The position numbers were made by a program, and so were the translations under genes. From Micromonospora saelicesensis (GTDB taxonomy: Bacteria > Actinomycetota > Actinomycetes > Mycobacteriales > Micromonosporaceae): 64,000 nucleotides of DNA. Under the pieces are notes generated by a model, which was not told where the DNA came from, made no database searches, and worked only from the letters and a program-made list of their open reading frames with translations. Below are positions 51,576-60,407 of the stretch, in pieces. Every line of letters begins with the position of its first letter. The first letter of the stretch is position 1. Location: assembly GCF_900091575.1 (NCBI RefSeq), contig NZ_FMCR01000003.1, positions 785,132-849,131 of the forward strand. The letters are read 5' to 3'.

Positions 51576-53087
51576 ATGCCCCCGACATCGACAGTCGACC
51601 GACCCAGCAACGTCTCCGACGCCCTGGCCCGAGGCCGTCTCGGCATTCCTTCGGTGATCTTCTTCGTCCTCTCCGCCGCCGCGCCGCTGACCGTGGTGGC
51701 CGGCGTCGTCACCACCGGCTACGGCGTCATCGGGGTGACCGGCATCCCGCTGGCCTTCCTGCTGATCGCCGCTGTGCTCGCGCTCTTCTCGGTGGGTTAC
51801 GTGGCGATGTCCCGCCGGGTGGAGAACGCCGGCGCCTTCTACGCCTACGTCTCCCGTGGCCTCGGCCGACCGGCCGGCGTGGGCGCCGCCTGGGTCGCGC
51901 TGATCGCGTACAACGCGTTGCAGGTCGGGCTGTACGGCACCATCGGCGTGGCGGCCGAGCCGGTGCTCGACCGGCTCTTCGGCGGGCACCCGCACTGGGC
52001 CGTCGTGGCCCTGGTGGCGTGGGCGTTGGTCGGCCTGCTCGGCCTGCTCCGGGTCGACCTCAACGGCTTGGTCCTGGCCGCGCTGCTGGTCGCCGAGATC
52101 GTGGTGGTCCTCGTCTTCGACCTGGGACAGCTCGGCAACCCGGCCGAGGGTGGGGTCAGCTTCGCCCCGTTCTCGCCGGACAACCTCTTCGTGCCGGGTG
52201 TCGGCGCGGTGCTGGTGCTCGCCGTCCTCGGCTTCGTCGGCTTCGAGTCGGCGGTGGTCTTCAGCGAGGAGAGCAAGGACCCGAAGCGGACGGTGCCGCT
52301 GGCCACCTACCTCTCGGTGGCGATCATCGCCGGGCTGTACGCGCTGTCGTCCTGGACCATGACCGTCGCGGTCGGGCAGGACCAGATCGTCGCCGAGGCC
52401 GGCGAGCAGAGCGTCGGGCTCATCTTCAACCTGGCCGCCGCGCACCTCGGCGACACCGCGGTCACCATCGGGCAGGTGCTCTTCCTGACCTCGGTGCTCG
52501 CCGCGATGATCTCGTTCCACAACACCACGGCCCGCTACACCTTCGCGCTCGGTCGGGAGCGGGTGCTGCCGGCGGTGTTCGGGCAGACCTCGGCCCGTAC
52601 CGGGGCGCCGCGGGCCGCCTCGGTGGCGCAGAGCGTCCTCGGACTGCTGGTCATCCTGCTGTACGCGGTCAACGGCTGGGATCCGGTGGTCCAGCTCTTC
52701 TTCTGGGTCGGCACCACCGGCGGCTTCGGTGTCCTGCTGCTGATCGCCACCACCTCGGTGGCGGTGATCGCCTACTTCGCCCGCTCCGCCGGGGGCGAGA
52801 ACCTCTGGCGACGGGCCATCGCGCCCGGCCTGGCCACCATCGCGCTCTTCGTGATCATCTGGTTGGCCGTGTCGAACTTCGCCAACCTGCTCGGCGTCGC
52901 GCCGGACTCGACGCTGCGCTGGGCGCTGCCCGCCGCGTACCCGGTGGCCGCCCTGCTGGGCATCGGTTGGGCCCTGCTGCTGCGCAGCAACCGCCCGGAC
53001 ACGTACGCCCGGATCGGCCTGGGGGCCGCGAGCGCCGCGGCCACCGTCAAGCCGGAGGCGCCGGCCGCCGTGGAGGTGACCCGATGA
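51576..53087 (+). CDS. APC-family amino acid permease
   Basis: 503 residues, about 12 transmembrane helices. The APC core begins PSVIFFVLSAAAPLTVVAGV, where an unwound TM1 binds substrate, and contains GFESAVVFSEESKDPKRTVP in helix 6-7. It imports an amino acid or polyamine with protons; the substrate is unknown. It lies 46 bp after GPP34 and overlaps the GNAT gene by 4 bp (ATGA), so the two are translationally coupled. The acetyltransferase may act on the imported amine. Confidence 0.9.
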   Translation: MPPTSTVDRPSNVSDALARGRLGIPSVIFFVLSAAAPLTVVAGVVTTGYGVIGVTGIPLAFLLIAAVLALFSVGYVAMSRRVENAGAFYAYVSRGLGRPAGVGAAWVALIAYNALQVGLYGTIGVAAEPVLDRLFGGHPHWAVVALVAWALVGLLGLLRVDLNGLVLAALLVAEIVVVLVFDLGQLGNPAEGGVSFAPFSPDNLFVPGVGAVLVLAVLGFVGFESAVVFSEESKDPKRTVPLATYLSVAIIAGLYALSSWTMTVAVGQDQIVAEAGEQSVGLIFNLAAAHLGDTAVTIGQVLFLTSVLAAMISFHNTTARYTFALGRERVLPAVFGQTSARTGAPRAASVAQSVLGLLVILLYAVNGWDPVVQLFFWVGTTGGFGVLLLIATTSVAVIAYFARSAGGENLWRRAIAPGLATIALFVIIWLAVSNFANLLGVAPDSTLRWALPAAYPVAALLGIGWALLLRSNRPDTYARIGLGAASAAATVKPEAPAAVEVTR

Positions 53088-53674
53088 GCGTGGTCATCGA
53101 GCAACTCGGGCCGGAGGAGACCACCCTCGTGGCGGGTCGGATCGCCGAGGCGTTCACCGTCCTGGAGGTGACGTACTGGCTGGTCCCCGACCCGAGCAAG
53201 CGGGAGGCGGTACTGGCCGGCGACTTCGAGATCCTGGTCGGGCACGCGATGCGCCACGGCATCGTCCACGCCACAGCGGACCGGGCCTCGGTCGCGGTCT
53301 GGTTTCCGTCGGTCGGCCAGCCGGCGCCGCCGCCGGCGGACTACGACGCCCGACTGGCCGCCGCGTGCGGCGAGTGGACCGACCGGTTCCAGCACCTCGA
53401 CGAGCTGTTCGCGGCGAACCACCCGCACCCGGACCACCACCACCTCGCGTTCCTGGCGACCCGGCCAGACCGGCAGGGGCAGGGCCTGGGGAGCGCGCTG
53501 ATGCGTCACCACCACGCCTGGCTGGACGCCAACGGGATGCCGGCGTACCTGGAGGCGAGCAGCCCGCGCAGCCGGGACCTGTACGCGAAGCACGGCTACC
53601 TGGCCGGCGAGCCGTTCCGGGTGCCCGACGGAACGCCGTTCTGGCCGATGTGGCGGGAGCCGGTCGGGCACTGA
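53084..53674 (+). CDS. GNAT-family N-acetyltransferase
   Basis: 196 residues from an ATG overlapping the permease stop (ATGA). The acetyl-CoA-binding motif A is RPDRQGQGLGSALM, near residues 128-141, followed by the beta5 YLEASSPRSRDLYAKHGY block. Its N-terminal half is divergent, as in members acting on small amines or amino acids. Coupling to an APC permease suggests modification of the transported compound; substrate is not identifiable. Confidence 0.88.
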   Translation: MSVVIEQLGPEETTLVAGRIAEAFTVLEVTYWLVPDPSKREAVLAGDFEILVGHAMRHGIVHATADRASVAVWFPSVGQPAPPPADYDARLAAACGEWTDRFQHLDELFAANHPHPDHHHLAFLATRPDRQGQGLGSALMRHHHAWLDANGMPAYLEASSPRSRDLYAKHGYLAGEPFRVPDGTPFWPMWREPVGH

Positions 53675-53753
53675 GCTGGTCGGGCACTGAGCCGGTCGGT
53701 TGTTGACGCGACCAGCACGTCCCGTGGTCGCGCTGTAACGCTCACGTGACAGA

Positions 53754-53787
53754 ACGGAGGGCCGGGTCCATGGACCCGGCCCTCCGT
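53754..53787. terminator. long terminator hairpin between GNAT and sigma-factor genes
   Basis: Near-perfect inverted repeat with arms around ACGGAG and GCCGGGTCCA facing TGGACCCGGC and CCTCCGT, with a one-base bulge. It lies between two convergent genes, 12 bp before the sigma-factor stop. Confidence 0.8.
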
Positions 53788-53798
53788 GCGTCAACCGG

Positions 53799-54623
53799 TC
53801 AGTACGTGCCGTCGAGCTGGCCGCGCAGCTTGGTCAGCGCGCGGGTCAGCAGCCGCGAGACGTGCATCTGCGAGACACCGATCTGGTCGGCGATCTGCGA
53901 CTGGGTCAGGTTGCCGTAGAAGCGCAGCGTGAGGATCTTCTGCTCGCGCTCGTCGAGGGTGGCCAGCGCCGGGCCGAGGGCGACCCGCAGCTCAGCCAGC
54001 TCGAACTCGCTGTCCTCGCCGCCGAGCATGTCGCCCAGCTCGGTGGCGCGCTCGCCGTCGCCGGTCGGGGTGGACAGCGACACCGCGTTGTACGCGCGGG
54101 CGCCCTCCAGGCCCTCCAGCACCTCTTCCTCGGTGAGCTTGAGGTGTGCGGCGATGTCGGCGACCGTCGGCGAGCGGCCGAGGGTCTGCAGGAGCGAGCT
54201 GTTGGCGTCGGAGATGGCCAGCCGCAGCTCCTGGAGCCGGCGGGGCACCCGGATGTCCCAGGTGCGGTCCCGGAAGTGCCGCTTGAGCTCGCCGATGATG
54301 GTGGGGATCGCGTAGCCGGCGAAGTCGACACCGCGCTCGGGGTCGAACTTGTCGATGGCCTTGATCAGGCCGATCGCGGCGGTCTGCGCCAGGTCGTCGT
54401 TCGGCTCGCCGCGCCCGCTGTAGCGGTGGGCCAGGTGGTTGGCGAGTGGCAGCCAGGCCTCGATCGCCCGGTCCCGCAGAGCGGCGCGCGACGGGTGGTT
54501 GGCGGGCAGCGCCGCCATCGCGTTGAGCAGGTCGGCGGCGCTGTCGGTGAGAGCGCGCGGGTCGAGCTTGGTGGTGGCCTTGACGGCGGCGCTCGGCTGC
54601 TCGGTGATCGTTGGCGCGGTCAT
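53799..54623 (-). CDS. SigB/SigF/SigG-family sigma factor
   Basis: 274 residues from the ATG at 54623, which has GGGAGG 8 nt upstream; an upstream GTG is weaker. Region 2 is GEPNDDLAQTAAIGLIKAID and RGVDFAGYAIPTIIGELKRHF, region 3 includes TWDIRVPRRLQELRL, and region 4 has LTLRFYGNLTQSQIADQIGV and QMHVSRLLTRAL. This is the general-stress/sporulation type (group 3), here without a visible anti-sigma gene beside it, so control by an RsbW-like protein must be elsewhere. A long AT-richer leader precedes it. Confidence 0.93.
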   Translation of the reverse strand: MTAPTITEQPSAAVKATTKLDPRALTDSAADLLNAMAALPANHPSRAALRDRAIEAWLPLANHLAHRYSGRGEPNDDLAQTAAIGLIKAIDKFDPERGVDFAGYAIPTIIGELKRHFRDRTWDIRVPRRLQELRLAISDANSSLLQTLGRSPTVADIAAHLKLTEEEVLEGLEGARAYNAVSLSTPTGDGERATELGDMLGGEDSEFELAELRVALGPALATLDEREQKILTLRFYGNLTQSQIADQIGVSQMHVSRLLTRALTKLRGQLDGTY

Positions 54624-55012
54624 GGGTGGTCCTCCCTGCACCTCGTCCGCTGACTAAAAAGACGTGACGCTTTGGTTTAGCTTCGAATAGGCCGTTCGGG
54701 AGTCACCTTAACCTGATCGTCTCCCAGAAATCTAGCCGAAAGGTTGATGTACTTAAGGTGTGTTGAGCAACAAAAAGGGCATATGGCGCGGAAACCGGGG
54801 CGGCTGTGAGGATCCTTACCCGTCGTTGCCGCTGCGGTCCGCCGCCCGGGCCGCTGCCCGGTCGGCCGGCCGGCCCGGCCGATCGGCCCACGGGTCGCGT
54901 CGACTGGTCAACATGAAATCCGACAAGTCGCCAGCAGTGTCGACTATCCGTCCTTGTCCCGCTGGTGGGACCGGCCGTAGCGTCGCGTGTACACACCCGG
55001 TTCGGAGGCACC
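54624..55012. other. 389-bp divergent intergenic region
   Basis: No gene is seen. It includes an AT-rich stretch upstream of the sigma-factor gene with CACCTTAA (54704-54711) facing TTAAGGTG (54753-54760), 41 nt apart, which could be a looped operator or two half-sites. TAGCGT near 54978 is a possible -10 of the ADC-like gene. Confidence 0.45.
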
Positions 55013-55762
55013 GTGCTCGATCCAGCCGCTCCCCAGCTTGTCGTGAACAGTCGCACCCTCTACTTCAGCTGGCTGCCGGCGGATCCCGACGCGGTCGCCG
55101 CGCTGGTCCCGCCGGGGCTCTGCCCCCGCCCCGACCGGCAGGTCTTCCTCAACCAGTACATCGTCGACGACGAGACGCAGACCTCCGGCTTCGGCGCGTA
55201 CTCGCTGACCTACCTCGGCATCTCGCTGCTGGGCGTCGACGCGCCGGGCGGCCTCAACGCCGGTGGCTGGTGGACCCACTACGTGGCCTCCAGCCGGCGG
55301 GTCCGCGAGTACGCCCTCGCCCGAGGCGCCCCGGTGCTCGCCGGGCGCACCCGGATCGACGTGAACGGCGAGGACCTGCTCTCCGAGACGGAGATCGACG
55401 GCACACCGTTGGTCCGGGCCCGGTGTCGGGTGGGGGAGACCGGTCACGTGATCAGCAGTGGGCACCACCGCTACTTCACCCGGCGCGACGGCCAACTGCT
55501 CAGCTCGGCCTACCCGTACGTCGCCGAGCCGGTCGCCCCGTTCGAGATCGAGTCGGTGGAGTTCCTCCAGCCCGACCACCCGATGTACGCGCTGCGCCCG
55601 GCCAACCCGCTGACCATCGGCTTCGGCTACTACTCACCCCGCTCGTCGTTCGCCTACCCCGGCGGGCTGAACGTGCACGCAGTCGCCGCGCCGGAGCCGG
55701 CCCGACCGCGTCACCAGGTGCCGGCCAGCCTCGCCCGTAGCGGCCTGCCGTCCGGGTCGTAG
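55013..55762 (+). CDS. acetoacetate-decarboxylase-like protein
   Basis: 249 residues from a GTG with GGAGG 4-5 nt upstream. The fold resembles the acetoacetate decarboxylase (ADC) family: LYFSWLPADPDAVAALVPPG at the start, then QVFLNQYIVDDETQTSGFGA, and a mid-region of beta strands. I cannot find the Lys pair (the Schiff-base lysine) that true ADC needs, so it is probably an ADC-like beta-barrel of another function. The last 52 bp overlap the phospholipase D gene on the opposite strand. Confidence 0.6.
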   Translation: MLDPAAPQLVVNSRTLYFSWLPADPDAVAALVPPGLCPRPDRQVFLNQYIVDDETQTSGFGAYSLTYLGISLLGVDAPGGLNAGGWWTHYVASSRRVREYALARGAPVLAGRTRIDVNGEDLLSETEIDGTPLVRARCRVGETGHVISSGHHRYFTRRDGQLLSSAYPYVAEPVAPFEIESVEFLQPDHPMYALRPANPLTIGFGYYSPRSSFAYPGGLNVHAVAAPEPARPRHQVPASLARSGLPSGS

Positions 55763-57300
55763 ACCAGCCGGTACACCGGCAGCGCCCAGGCCCGGGTGTA
55801 CCACGGCAGCCGTTCGGGGCGGTGCGGGCGCAGCCGCCCGGGTGGCCGTTCTCCCACCTGGCCGTCGTCGTACCACTGCTGTAGCGCGTCGGCGGCGGCC
55901 GTGACGGCCGCGACGGCGTCCGCCGGGTCCAGCAGGTCGGCGTCGTCCGCGCCGTCCGGGTCGCGGTCCAGGTGCTCGCGCCACAGCCGCAGTCGCAGGT
56001 CCCGGGCGAAGCTCCGCGCGCCGTCGCCCCGCCCGGCGGGGTCGGTGGGCTCCCGCTGGTCCCGGGTCTCGTCGAGCACCGCGCAGGACAACTCGCTGTC
56101 GTGCGTCCAGGACCGCCGGTTGAAGTTGTCGCTGCCCACGCTGGCCCAGACGTCGTCGACCACGCAGACCTTCGCGTGCACGTAGACCGGGCCGCCGGCG
56201 TGGTTCTCCACGTCGAACACGTGCACCCGGTCCGGTGCGGCCCGCTCACACAGTGACAGTGCCTGCTCGCGCCCGACCATGTTCGGCGGCAGCGCCAACT
56301 TGCCGTCCACGTCCGGGTGGCGGGGGACGACCGCGATCAGGTGCAGGTCCGGGTTGTCCCGCAACGCGTGCGCGAACAGGTCCGCGACCTCGGCCGACCA
56401 GAGGTACTGATCCTCCAGGTAGATCAGTCGGCGGGCCCGGCGTACCGCCTTGGTGTAACCCCGGGCCACGGTCCGCTCCCCGTCCGGTGCGAACGAGTAG
56501 CGCGGGCGGACGGCGGGGTAGGTGCGCAGCACCTGGATCTGGTGCGGACCGCAGGGCGGCGGATCGGGCGACTGTTCGGGCAGCGGGTCGGGGCGCAGGT
56601 CCGAGCCGCGCAGCCGGTCCTGCAGGTAGGCCATCGGGTTTTCCGAGTCCAGCGGCATCGGGTCGGTCCAGCGTTCCCGGAACAGGGTGTCCAACGCGCC
56701 GACCACCGGACCGCGCACCGCGAGCTGCACGTCGTGCCAGGGCGGATTGGGTCCGTACCGGGGGGACATCTGCACCGGTTGCGGGTCGCCGTGGTGCGCG
56801 GCGTCGTCGCGGCGGCTGTGGCACAGGTCGATCCCGCCGGCGAAGGCGACGTCCCGCTCGGGCGCGCCCTGGTGCCGCAGCACCACGAGCTTCTGATGGT
56901 GCGAGCCGCCGCGCCGGACCCGCTGGTCCAGCAGCACCTCGCCACCGGCGGCCGAGATCGTCTCGCTGAGGTCGCGGTTCTCAGCCTCGCTGTACGCCAG
57001 GACGTCGAGGTGCGAGCGCCAGATCAACCCCTTGACCACCACACCGCGCTGCGCGGCCTGCGCGAAGAGTTGGGCCACTGTCGGACCGTCCGGGCGCAGT
57101 CGCTGGTCCGGGTCACCCCGCCAGTCGGTGAAGAACAGGTGGTCGCCGGGGCCCAGGGCCTCGACCTCGTCGACCAGCCGGTCGAAGTACGCGGAACCGT
57201 GAATCAACGGCTCGGCGAGGTTTCCCGTGGTCCATACGGGTATGCCAGAGACCGGGTTGGCGCGTTCCTCAGCGGTGAGGAACCAGTCCTGCAACGGCAC
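55711..57300 (-). CDS. phospholipase D-family protein
   Basis: 529 residues from a GTG. Two HKD motifs are visible: HHQKLVVL with the downstream FAGGID, and YVHAKVCVVDD with GSDNFNRRS. Each has the HxK and downstream Asp of the PLD superfamily, so both half-sites are intact. It is probably cytoplasmic or secreted by an unseen route; no signal peptide is visible. It acts on phosphodiesters, possibly phospholipids. The gene converges with and overlaps the ADC-like gene by 52 bp. Confidence 0.9.
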   Translation of the reverse strand: MPLQDWFLTAEERANPVSGIPVWTTGNLAEPLIHGSAYFDRLVDEVEALGPGDHLFFTDWRGDPDQRLRPDGPTVAQLFAQAAQRGVVVKGLIWRSHLDVLAYSEAENRDLSETISAAGGEVLLDQRVRRGGSHHQKLVVLRHQGAPERDVAFAGGIDLCHSRRDDAAHHGDPQPVQMSPRYGPNPPWHDVQLAVRGPVVGALDTLFRERWTDPMPLDSENPMAYLQDRLRGSDLRPDPLPEQSPDPPPCGPHQIQVLRTYPAVRPRYSFAPDGERTVARGYTKAVRRARRLIYLEDQYLWSAEVADLFAHALRDNPDLHLIAVVPRHPDVDGKLALPPNMVGREQALSLCERAAPDRVHVFDVENHAGGPVYVHAKVCVVDDVWASVGSDNFNRRSWTHDSELSCAVLDETRDQREPTDPAGRGDGARSFARDLRLRLWREHLDRDPDGADDADLLDPADAVAAVTAAADALQQWYDDGQVGERPPGRLRPHRPERLPWYTRAWALPVYRLVYDPDGRPLRARLAGTW

Positions 57301-57433
57301 TGTCCAGCCCCCTGGAGGTCGGCAACGTCCTCACGGTAGGACCCCCGACGCGGGTCCGCACGCCAGGCCCCCAGACCGGTGACCTGGCCAACGCCATCAA
57401 GAGCGACGCGACAACAGCCGAGGAGGCCACACC

Positions 57434-57562
57434 ATGCCCCGCGACACGACGAATCCCGTGACCGAGAACCGCGAGCCGGCGGTGGAGAGCGAACGGGGTG
57501 CGCTGGTAGCGGTGTTGGTGATGGTGATTCTGGGCGTCGCCGGGATTTTTGCGGTCTCCTGA
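57434..57562 (+). CDS. 42-residue membrane protein
   Basis: The start has AGGAGG 7-8 nt upstream, and the frame is GC3-rich. The sequence is MPRDTTNPVT, a charged stretch to residue 22, then a single transmembrane helix (ALVAVLVMVILGVAGIFAV) to the end. The topology would put the charged half in the cytoplasm. The function is unknown; many actinobacterial small membrane proteins are stress-related. A terminator hairpin follows at once. Confidence 0.72.
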   Translation: MPRDTTNPVTENREPAVESERGALVAVLVMVILGVAGIFAVS

Positions 57563-57564
57563 GG

Positions 57565-57606
57565 CGGCGCCGACGCCCCCGGGGTGAACCGGAGCCGTCG
57601 GCGCCG
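57565..57606. terminator. bidirectional terminator hairpin
   Basis: Perfect 11-bp arms CGGCGCCGACG (57565-57575) and complement (57596-57606), with a 20-nt loop that itself includes CCCCCGGGG. It lies between the 42-residue gene and the pirin gene, which converge. Confidence 0.8.
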
Positions 57607-57626
57607 AACTCAGCGGTCGACAGTGG

Positions 57627-58613
57627 TCAGGGCCGGGCGCCCTGGCCGCCGGTGTGCGGGAGCCGCTCGGTGGGGATCACGCCGAGGCGGCCGGCCTGGA
57701 AGTCCTCGAACGCCTTGAGCAGCTCGTCCCGGGTGTTCATCACGAACGGGCCGTACTGTGCCACCGGCTCCCGGATCGGCTGACCACCCATGATGTAGAG
57801 GTCCAGTGCCGGGGTGTTGCTGTCCTGGGAAGTGTCGGCGCTGAACCGCAGCGCGTCACCCGGGCCGTGCACCGCGAGCTGGCCGGTACGCACCGGCCGC
57901 CGGTCGGTGCCGACAGTGCCGCGACCGCCCAGCACGTACACCAGGGCGTTGAAGTCGGGCCGCCAGGGCAGGTCGACCTGCGCGCCGGGCTGCACGGTGA
58001 CGTGCGTGATGGTGATCGGGGTGAAGGTCGAACCCGGGCCGCGGTGCCCGGCGACCTCGCCGGCGATGACCCGGATCAGCGCGCCGCCGTCGGGCGTGGT
58101 GAGCAGCGCCGACTCCCGACCCCGGATGTCCTGGTAGCGAGGCGGGTTCATCTTGGCCGAGCGGGGCAGGTTGACCCACAGCTGGGTGCCGTGGAAGAGC
58201 CCGCCGCTCATCACCAGGTGCTCCGGCGGCGCCTCGATGTGCAGCAGGCCGCTGCCCGCCGTCATCCACTGGGTGTCGCCGTCGGTGATGGTGCCGCCAC
58301 CACCGTTGGAGTCCTGGTGGTCGAAGACGCCGTCGATGATGTACGTGACGGTCTCGAAGCCGCGGTGCGGGTGCCACGGGGTGCCCTTGGGCTCGCCCGG
58401 CGCGTAGTCGACCTCGCCCATCTGGTCCAGGTGGATGAACGGGTCCAGGTCGGTGGTCGACACCCCGGCGAAGGCGCGACGGACCGGGAAGCCCTCACCC
58501 TCGAAGCCGCTGGGCGCCGTGGTCACCGTGCGGACCGGGCGGATCGTGGCGGCCTCGTCGAGGCGGGGCAGGCGGGGCAGGACGAGAACGTTGTCGACGG
58601 TGATCGCGGGCAT
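57627..58613 (-). CDS. pirin-family protein
   Basis: 328 residues from the ATG at 58613, with AGGAG 8 nt upstream. The bicupin fold has iron-ligand candidates at FIHLDQMG, the WHPHRGFETVTYIIDG block and HIEAPPEH. Pirins include quercetin dioxygenases and redox-sensing proteins. It lies 10 bp after the MarR gene on the same strand, so the two form an operon, and MarR may sense a phenolic or quinone ligand that pirin degrades. Confidence 0.92.
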   Translation of the reverse strand: MPAITVDNVLVLPRLPRLDEAATIRPVRTVTTAPSGFEGEGFPVRRAFAGVSTTDLDPFIHLDQMGEVDYAPGEPKGTPWHPHRGFETVTYIIDGVFDHQDSNGGGGTITDGDTQWMTAGSGLLHIEAPPEHLVMSGGLFHGTQLWVNLPRSAKMNPPRYQDIRGRESALLTTPDGGALIRVIAGEVAGHRGPGSTFTPITITHVTVQPGAQVDLPWRPDFNALVYVLGGRGTVGTDRRPVRTGQLAVHGPGDALRFSADTSQDSNTPALDLYIMGGQPIREPVAQYGPFVMNTRDELLKAFEDFQAGRLGVIPTERLPHTGGQGARP

Positions 58614-58623
58614 GTCGAGGCTC

Positions 58624-59106
58624 CTAGCGTGAGGCGGGGGTGGTCGAGCTGACCCGCGATGCCCGCAGGCGCTCGCCGAGCCGGTCGAAGACCCGGGTGA
58701 GGCAGGCGACCTCGGCATCGTCGAGGTCGTCCATGAGATGGGTACGCACCGACGCCAGATGGTGGGGTGCGGCTTCCCGCAGGGCGAGCAGCCCGGCGGC
58801 GGTGAGCACCGCCTCGCTGCCGCGCCGGTCGTCCGGGCAGGGCTCCTTGCTGACCAGGCCACGACGCTGCATGGAGGAGACCTGGTAGGTGAGGCGGCTG
58901 GGCGAGAAGATCAACCGGCTGGCCAGCTCGCCCATCCGTAGCCGCTGCCCGGGTGCCTCGGAGAGCAGGACCAGCACGTGGTAGTCGGGGAAGCTGAGGT
59001 CGCTGTCGACCCGCAGATCCTCTTCCAACTGGGTGTAGAGACGCTGGCTGGCCTCGATGTAGGCGCGCCAGGCGGCCTCTCGCGTGCTGTCCAGGCTCTC
59101 GGTCAT
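58624..59106 (-). CDS. MarR-family transcriptional regulator
   Basis: 160 residues from the ATG at 59106 (162 from the GTG at 59112). TATCGT lies 7 nt upstream of this ATG, suggesting a leaderless message. The winged helix-turn-helix is MGELASRLIFSPSRLTYQVS and the RRGLVSKEPCPDDRRGSE wing. It is the first gene of a MarR-pirin operon. MarR proteins usually repress their own operon until a ligand or oxidant releases them; an AT-rich 19-bp stretch at 59122-59140 is the probable site. Confidence 0.9.
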   Translation of the reverse strand: MTESLDSTREAAWRAYIEASQRLYTQLEEDLRVDSDLSFPDYHVLVLLSEAPGQRLRMGELASRLIFSPSRLTYQVSSMQRRGLVSKEPCPDDRRGSEAVLTAAGLLALREAAPHHLASVRTHLMDDLDDAEVACLTRVFDRLGERLRASRVSSTTPASR

Positions 59107-59121
59107 GTCCACGACGATAGC

Positions 59122-59140
59122 ACTCTTTCAAAATTTAAGT
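59122..59140. promoter_or_regulatory. AT-rich candidate MarR operator
   Basis: Begins ACT and ends AGT with an A/T-rich centre (TTTCAAAATTTAA). Only the ends are symmetric, so the dyad is imperfect. It lies just upstream of the TATCGT -10 box of the MarR gene. Confidence 0.4.
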
Positions 59141-59263
59141 AACGCCGTTGAGCGTCGCCTGGGTCACTTCCTCACTCGCTGGCCGCCGCATCGTGCAGCT
59201 TTGAAGGAAGTACGCGCTAATCCGGCGGCGCGCAGGCCGCAGGTTGTGCCAGACTCCGGCCTC

Positions 59264-59797
59264 GTGGAACACGTGGAACTCTCCGCCGCCGACCTGTTGC
59301 TGCGCCCCTGGCGGGACGCGGACGCTCCAGCGGTGCGCGACGCCCTCCGGGACCCGGCGATCGCCCAGTGGAACCCGCAGGGCGGCGACCCCATCGACGA
59401 CGAGGTCGCGCTGCTCTGGGTGCGTCGCCGGGCCGACTGGTCCACCGGCGGTCACGCCTCGATGGCGGTCACCGCGGCGGCCGACGGTGAACTGCTCGGC
59501 TCGGTGTCGCTGCACCGCATCCACGACGGCGACGCGTCCATCGGCTACTGGACGGTGCCAGCGGCACGGGGGCGTCACGTGGCGGTCCGCGCCGTCGTCC
59601 GGCTCACCGACTGGGCGTTCGCGGATCTCGGGCTGCACCGGGTGGAGTTGTGTCACGCGGTGGCCAACCCGGCGTCCTGCCGGGTCGCCGACCGCGCCGG
59701 CTACCCGGCCGAGGGGACCCTGCGGGAGTCGTACCGGTACGGCGACGGCCGCCGCTACGACGAGCACCTGCACGCCCGGCTGGCCACCGACCGCTAG
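59264..59797 (+). CDS. GNAT-family N-acetyltransferase (RimJ/RimL-like)
   Basis: 177 residues from a GTG at 59264; a second GTG at 59273 is possible. The order of motifs, LSAADLLLRPWRDADAPAVR, LGSVSLHRI, YWTVPAARGRHVAVRAV and LGLHRVELCHAVANPASCRV, fits ribosomal-protein or small-molecule GNATs of the RimJ type. CAGACT lies 8 nt before the GTG, a near -10, so it may be leaderless. It converges with the FBP-type gene. Confidence 0.87.
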   Translation: MEHVELSAADLLLRPWRDADAPAVRDALRDPAIAQWNPQGGDPIDDEVALLWVRRRADWSTGGHASMAVTAAADGELLGSVSLHRIHDGDASIGYWTVPAARGRHVAVRAVVRLTDWAFADLGLHRVELCHAVANPASCRVADRAGYPAEGTLRESYRYGDGRRYDEHLHARLATDR

Positions 59798-59806
59798 CCG
59801 AAGGTC

Positions 59807-59838
59807 GGCCGGGGCCCGAACACGCTCCGGCCCCGGCC
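59807..59838. terminator. terminator hairpin between GNAT and FBP genes
   Basis: Perfect 10-bp arms GGCCGGGGCC (59807-59816) and GGCCCCGGCC (59829-59838), with a 12-nt loop, between two convergent genes. Confidence 0.8.
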
Positions 59839-59858
59839 GCGCAGGTCGTCTCGAACCG

Positions 59859-60347
59859 TCACTCGGTGACCTTGCCGAGGAATGTCGCGAGGGCGGTCCT
59901 GACGCGCTCGATCCGCTCCGGCAGGGGCAGCGGCTCGGGCGCGGGAGGCCCAGCGTGCTTCTTTCCGCGCAGGTACAGCGAGCAGGCCAGGTCCGAGCAC
60001 AGGTACGTGCCCACGGAGTCGCCCTGCCGTCCGCTCGGGCCGGCCTTGGGGGCGGTCATCAACGAGACGCCACCGCCGAGGTGGGTGGTCAGGCAGAACG
60101 AGCACATGCTGTGCCGCACGCGCCCCATCTGGTGCGTCGCGGCCCGCAGCACCACGCCGGTCAGCTTGCCGTCGGTCTCGGCGACCAGATAGGCCCGCTG
60201 CGGCGCGGAGGGATCCCGCCAGCCGAGAAAGTCGAGGTCGTCCCACTGACGCATTTCAAGATCGTTCGGTACGGCCAGCCGCTTCGCCTCGCCCTTGCTG
60301 CAATTGACGAAGGACGCGCGGATGACGGATTCGGTCAGGACTAACAT
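59859..60347 (-). CDS. FBP-domain (treble-clef zinc-finger) protein
   Basis: 162 residues from the ATG at 60347, with TAGGCT 7 nt upstream and no ribosome site. The C-terminal zinc-binding part is MCSFCLTTHLGGGVSLM and CSDLACSLYLRGKK, as in the fibronectin-binding-protein-like FBP domain. Related EF-G-binding proteins interact with the ribosome translocation factor and are linked to fusidic acid or stress. The promoter carries a TetR dyad, so the divergent TetR protein probably represses it. Confidence 0.85.
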   Translation of the reverse strand: MLVLTESVIRASFVNCSKGEAKRLAVPNDLEMRQWDDLDFLGWRDPSAPQRAYLVAETDGKLTGVVLRAATHQMGRVRHSMCSFCLTTHLGGGVSLMTAPKAGPSGRQGDSVGTYLCSDLACSLYLRGKKHAGPPAPEPLPLPERIERVRTALATFLGKVTE

Positions 60348-60355
60348 AGGTAGTA

Positions 60356-60372
60356 GCCTAGCTCTCCTAGGC
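60356..60372. promoter_or_regulatory. TetR-type operator
   Basis: GCCTAG-CTCTC-CTAGGC, perfect 6-bp arms. It covers most of the TAGGCT -10 box (60355-60360, minus strand) of the FBP-type gene and lies 35 bp upstream of the TetR gene's start. Confidence 0.75.
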
Positions 60373-60407
60373 AAGCGATTATTACGGCTAGTTTGGGAGT
60401 GTGCTGC

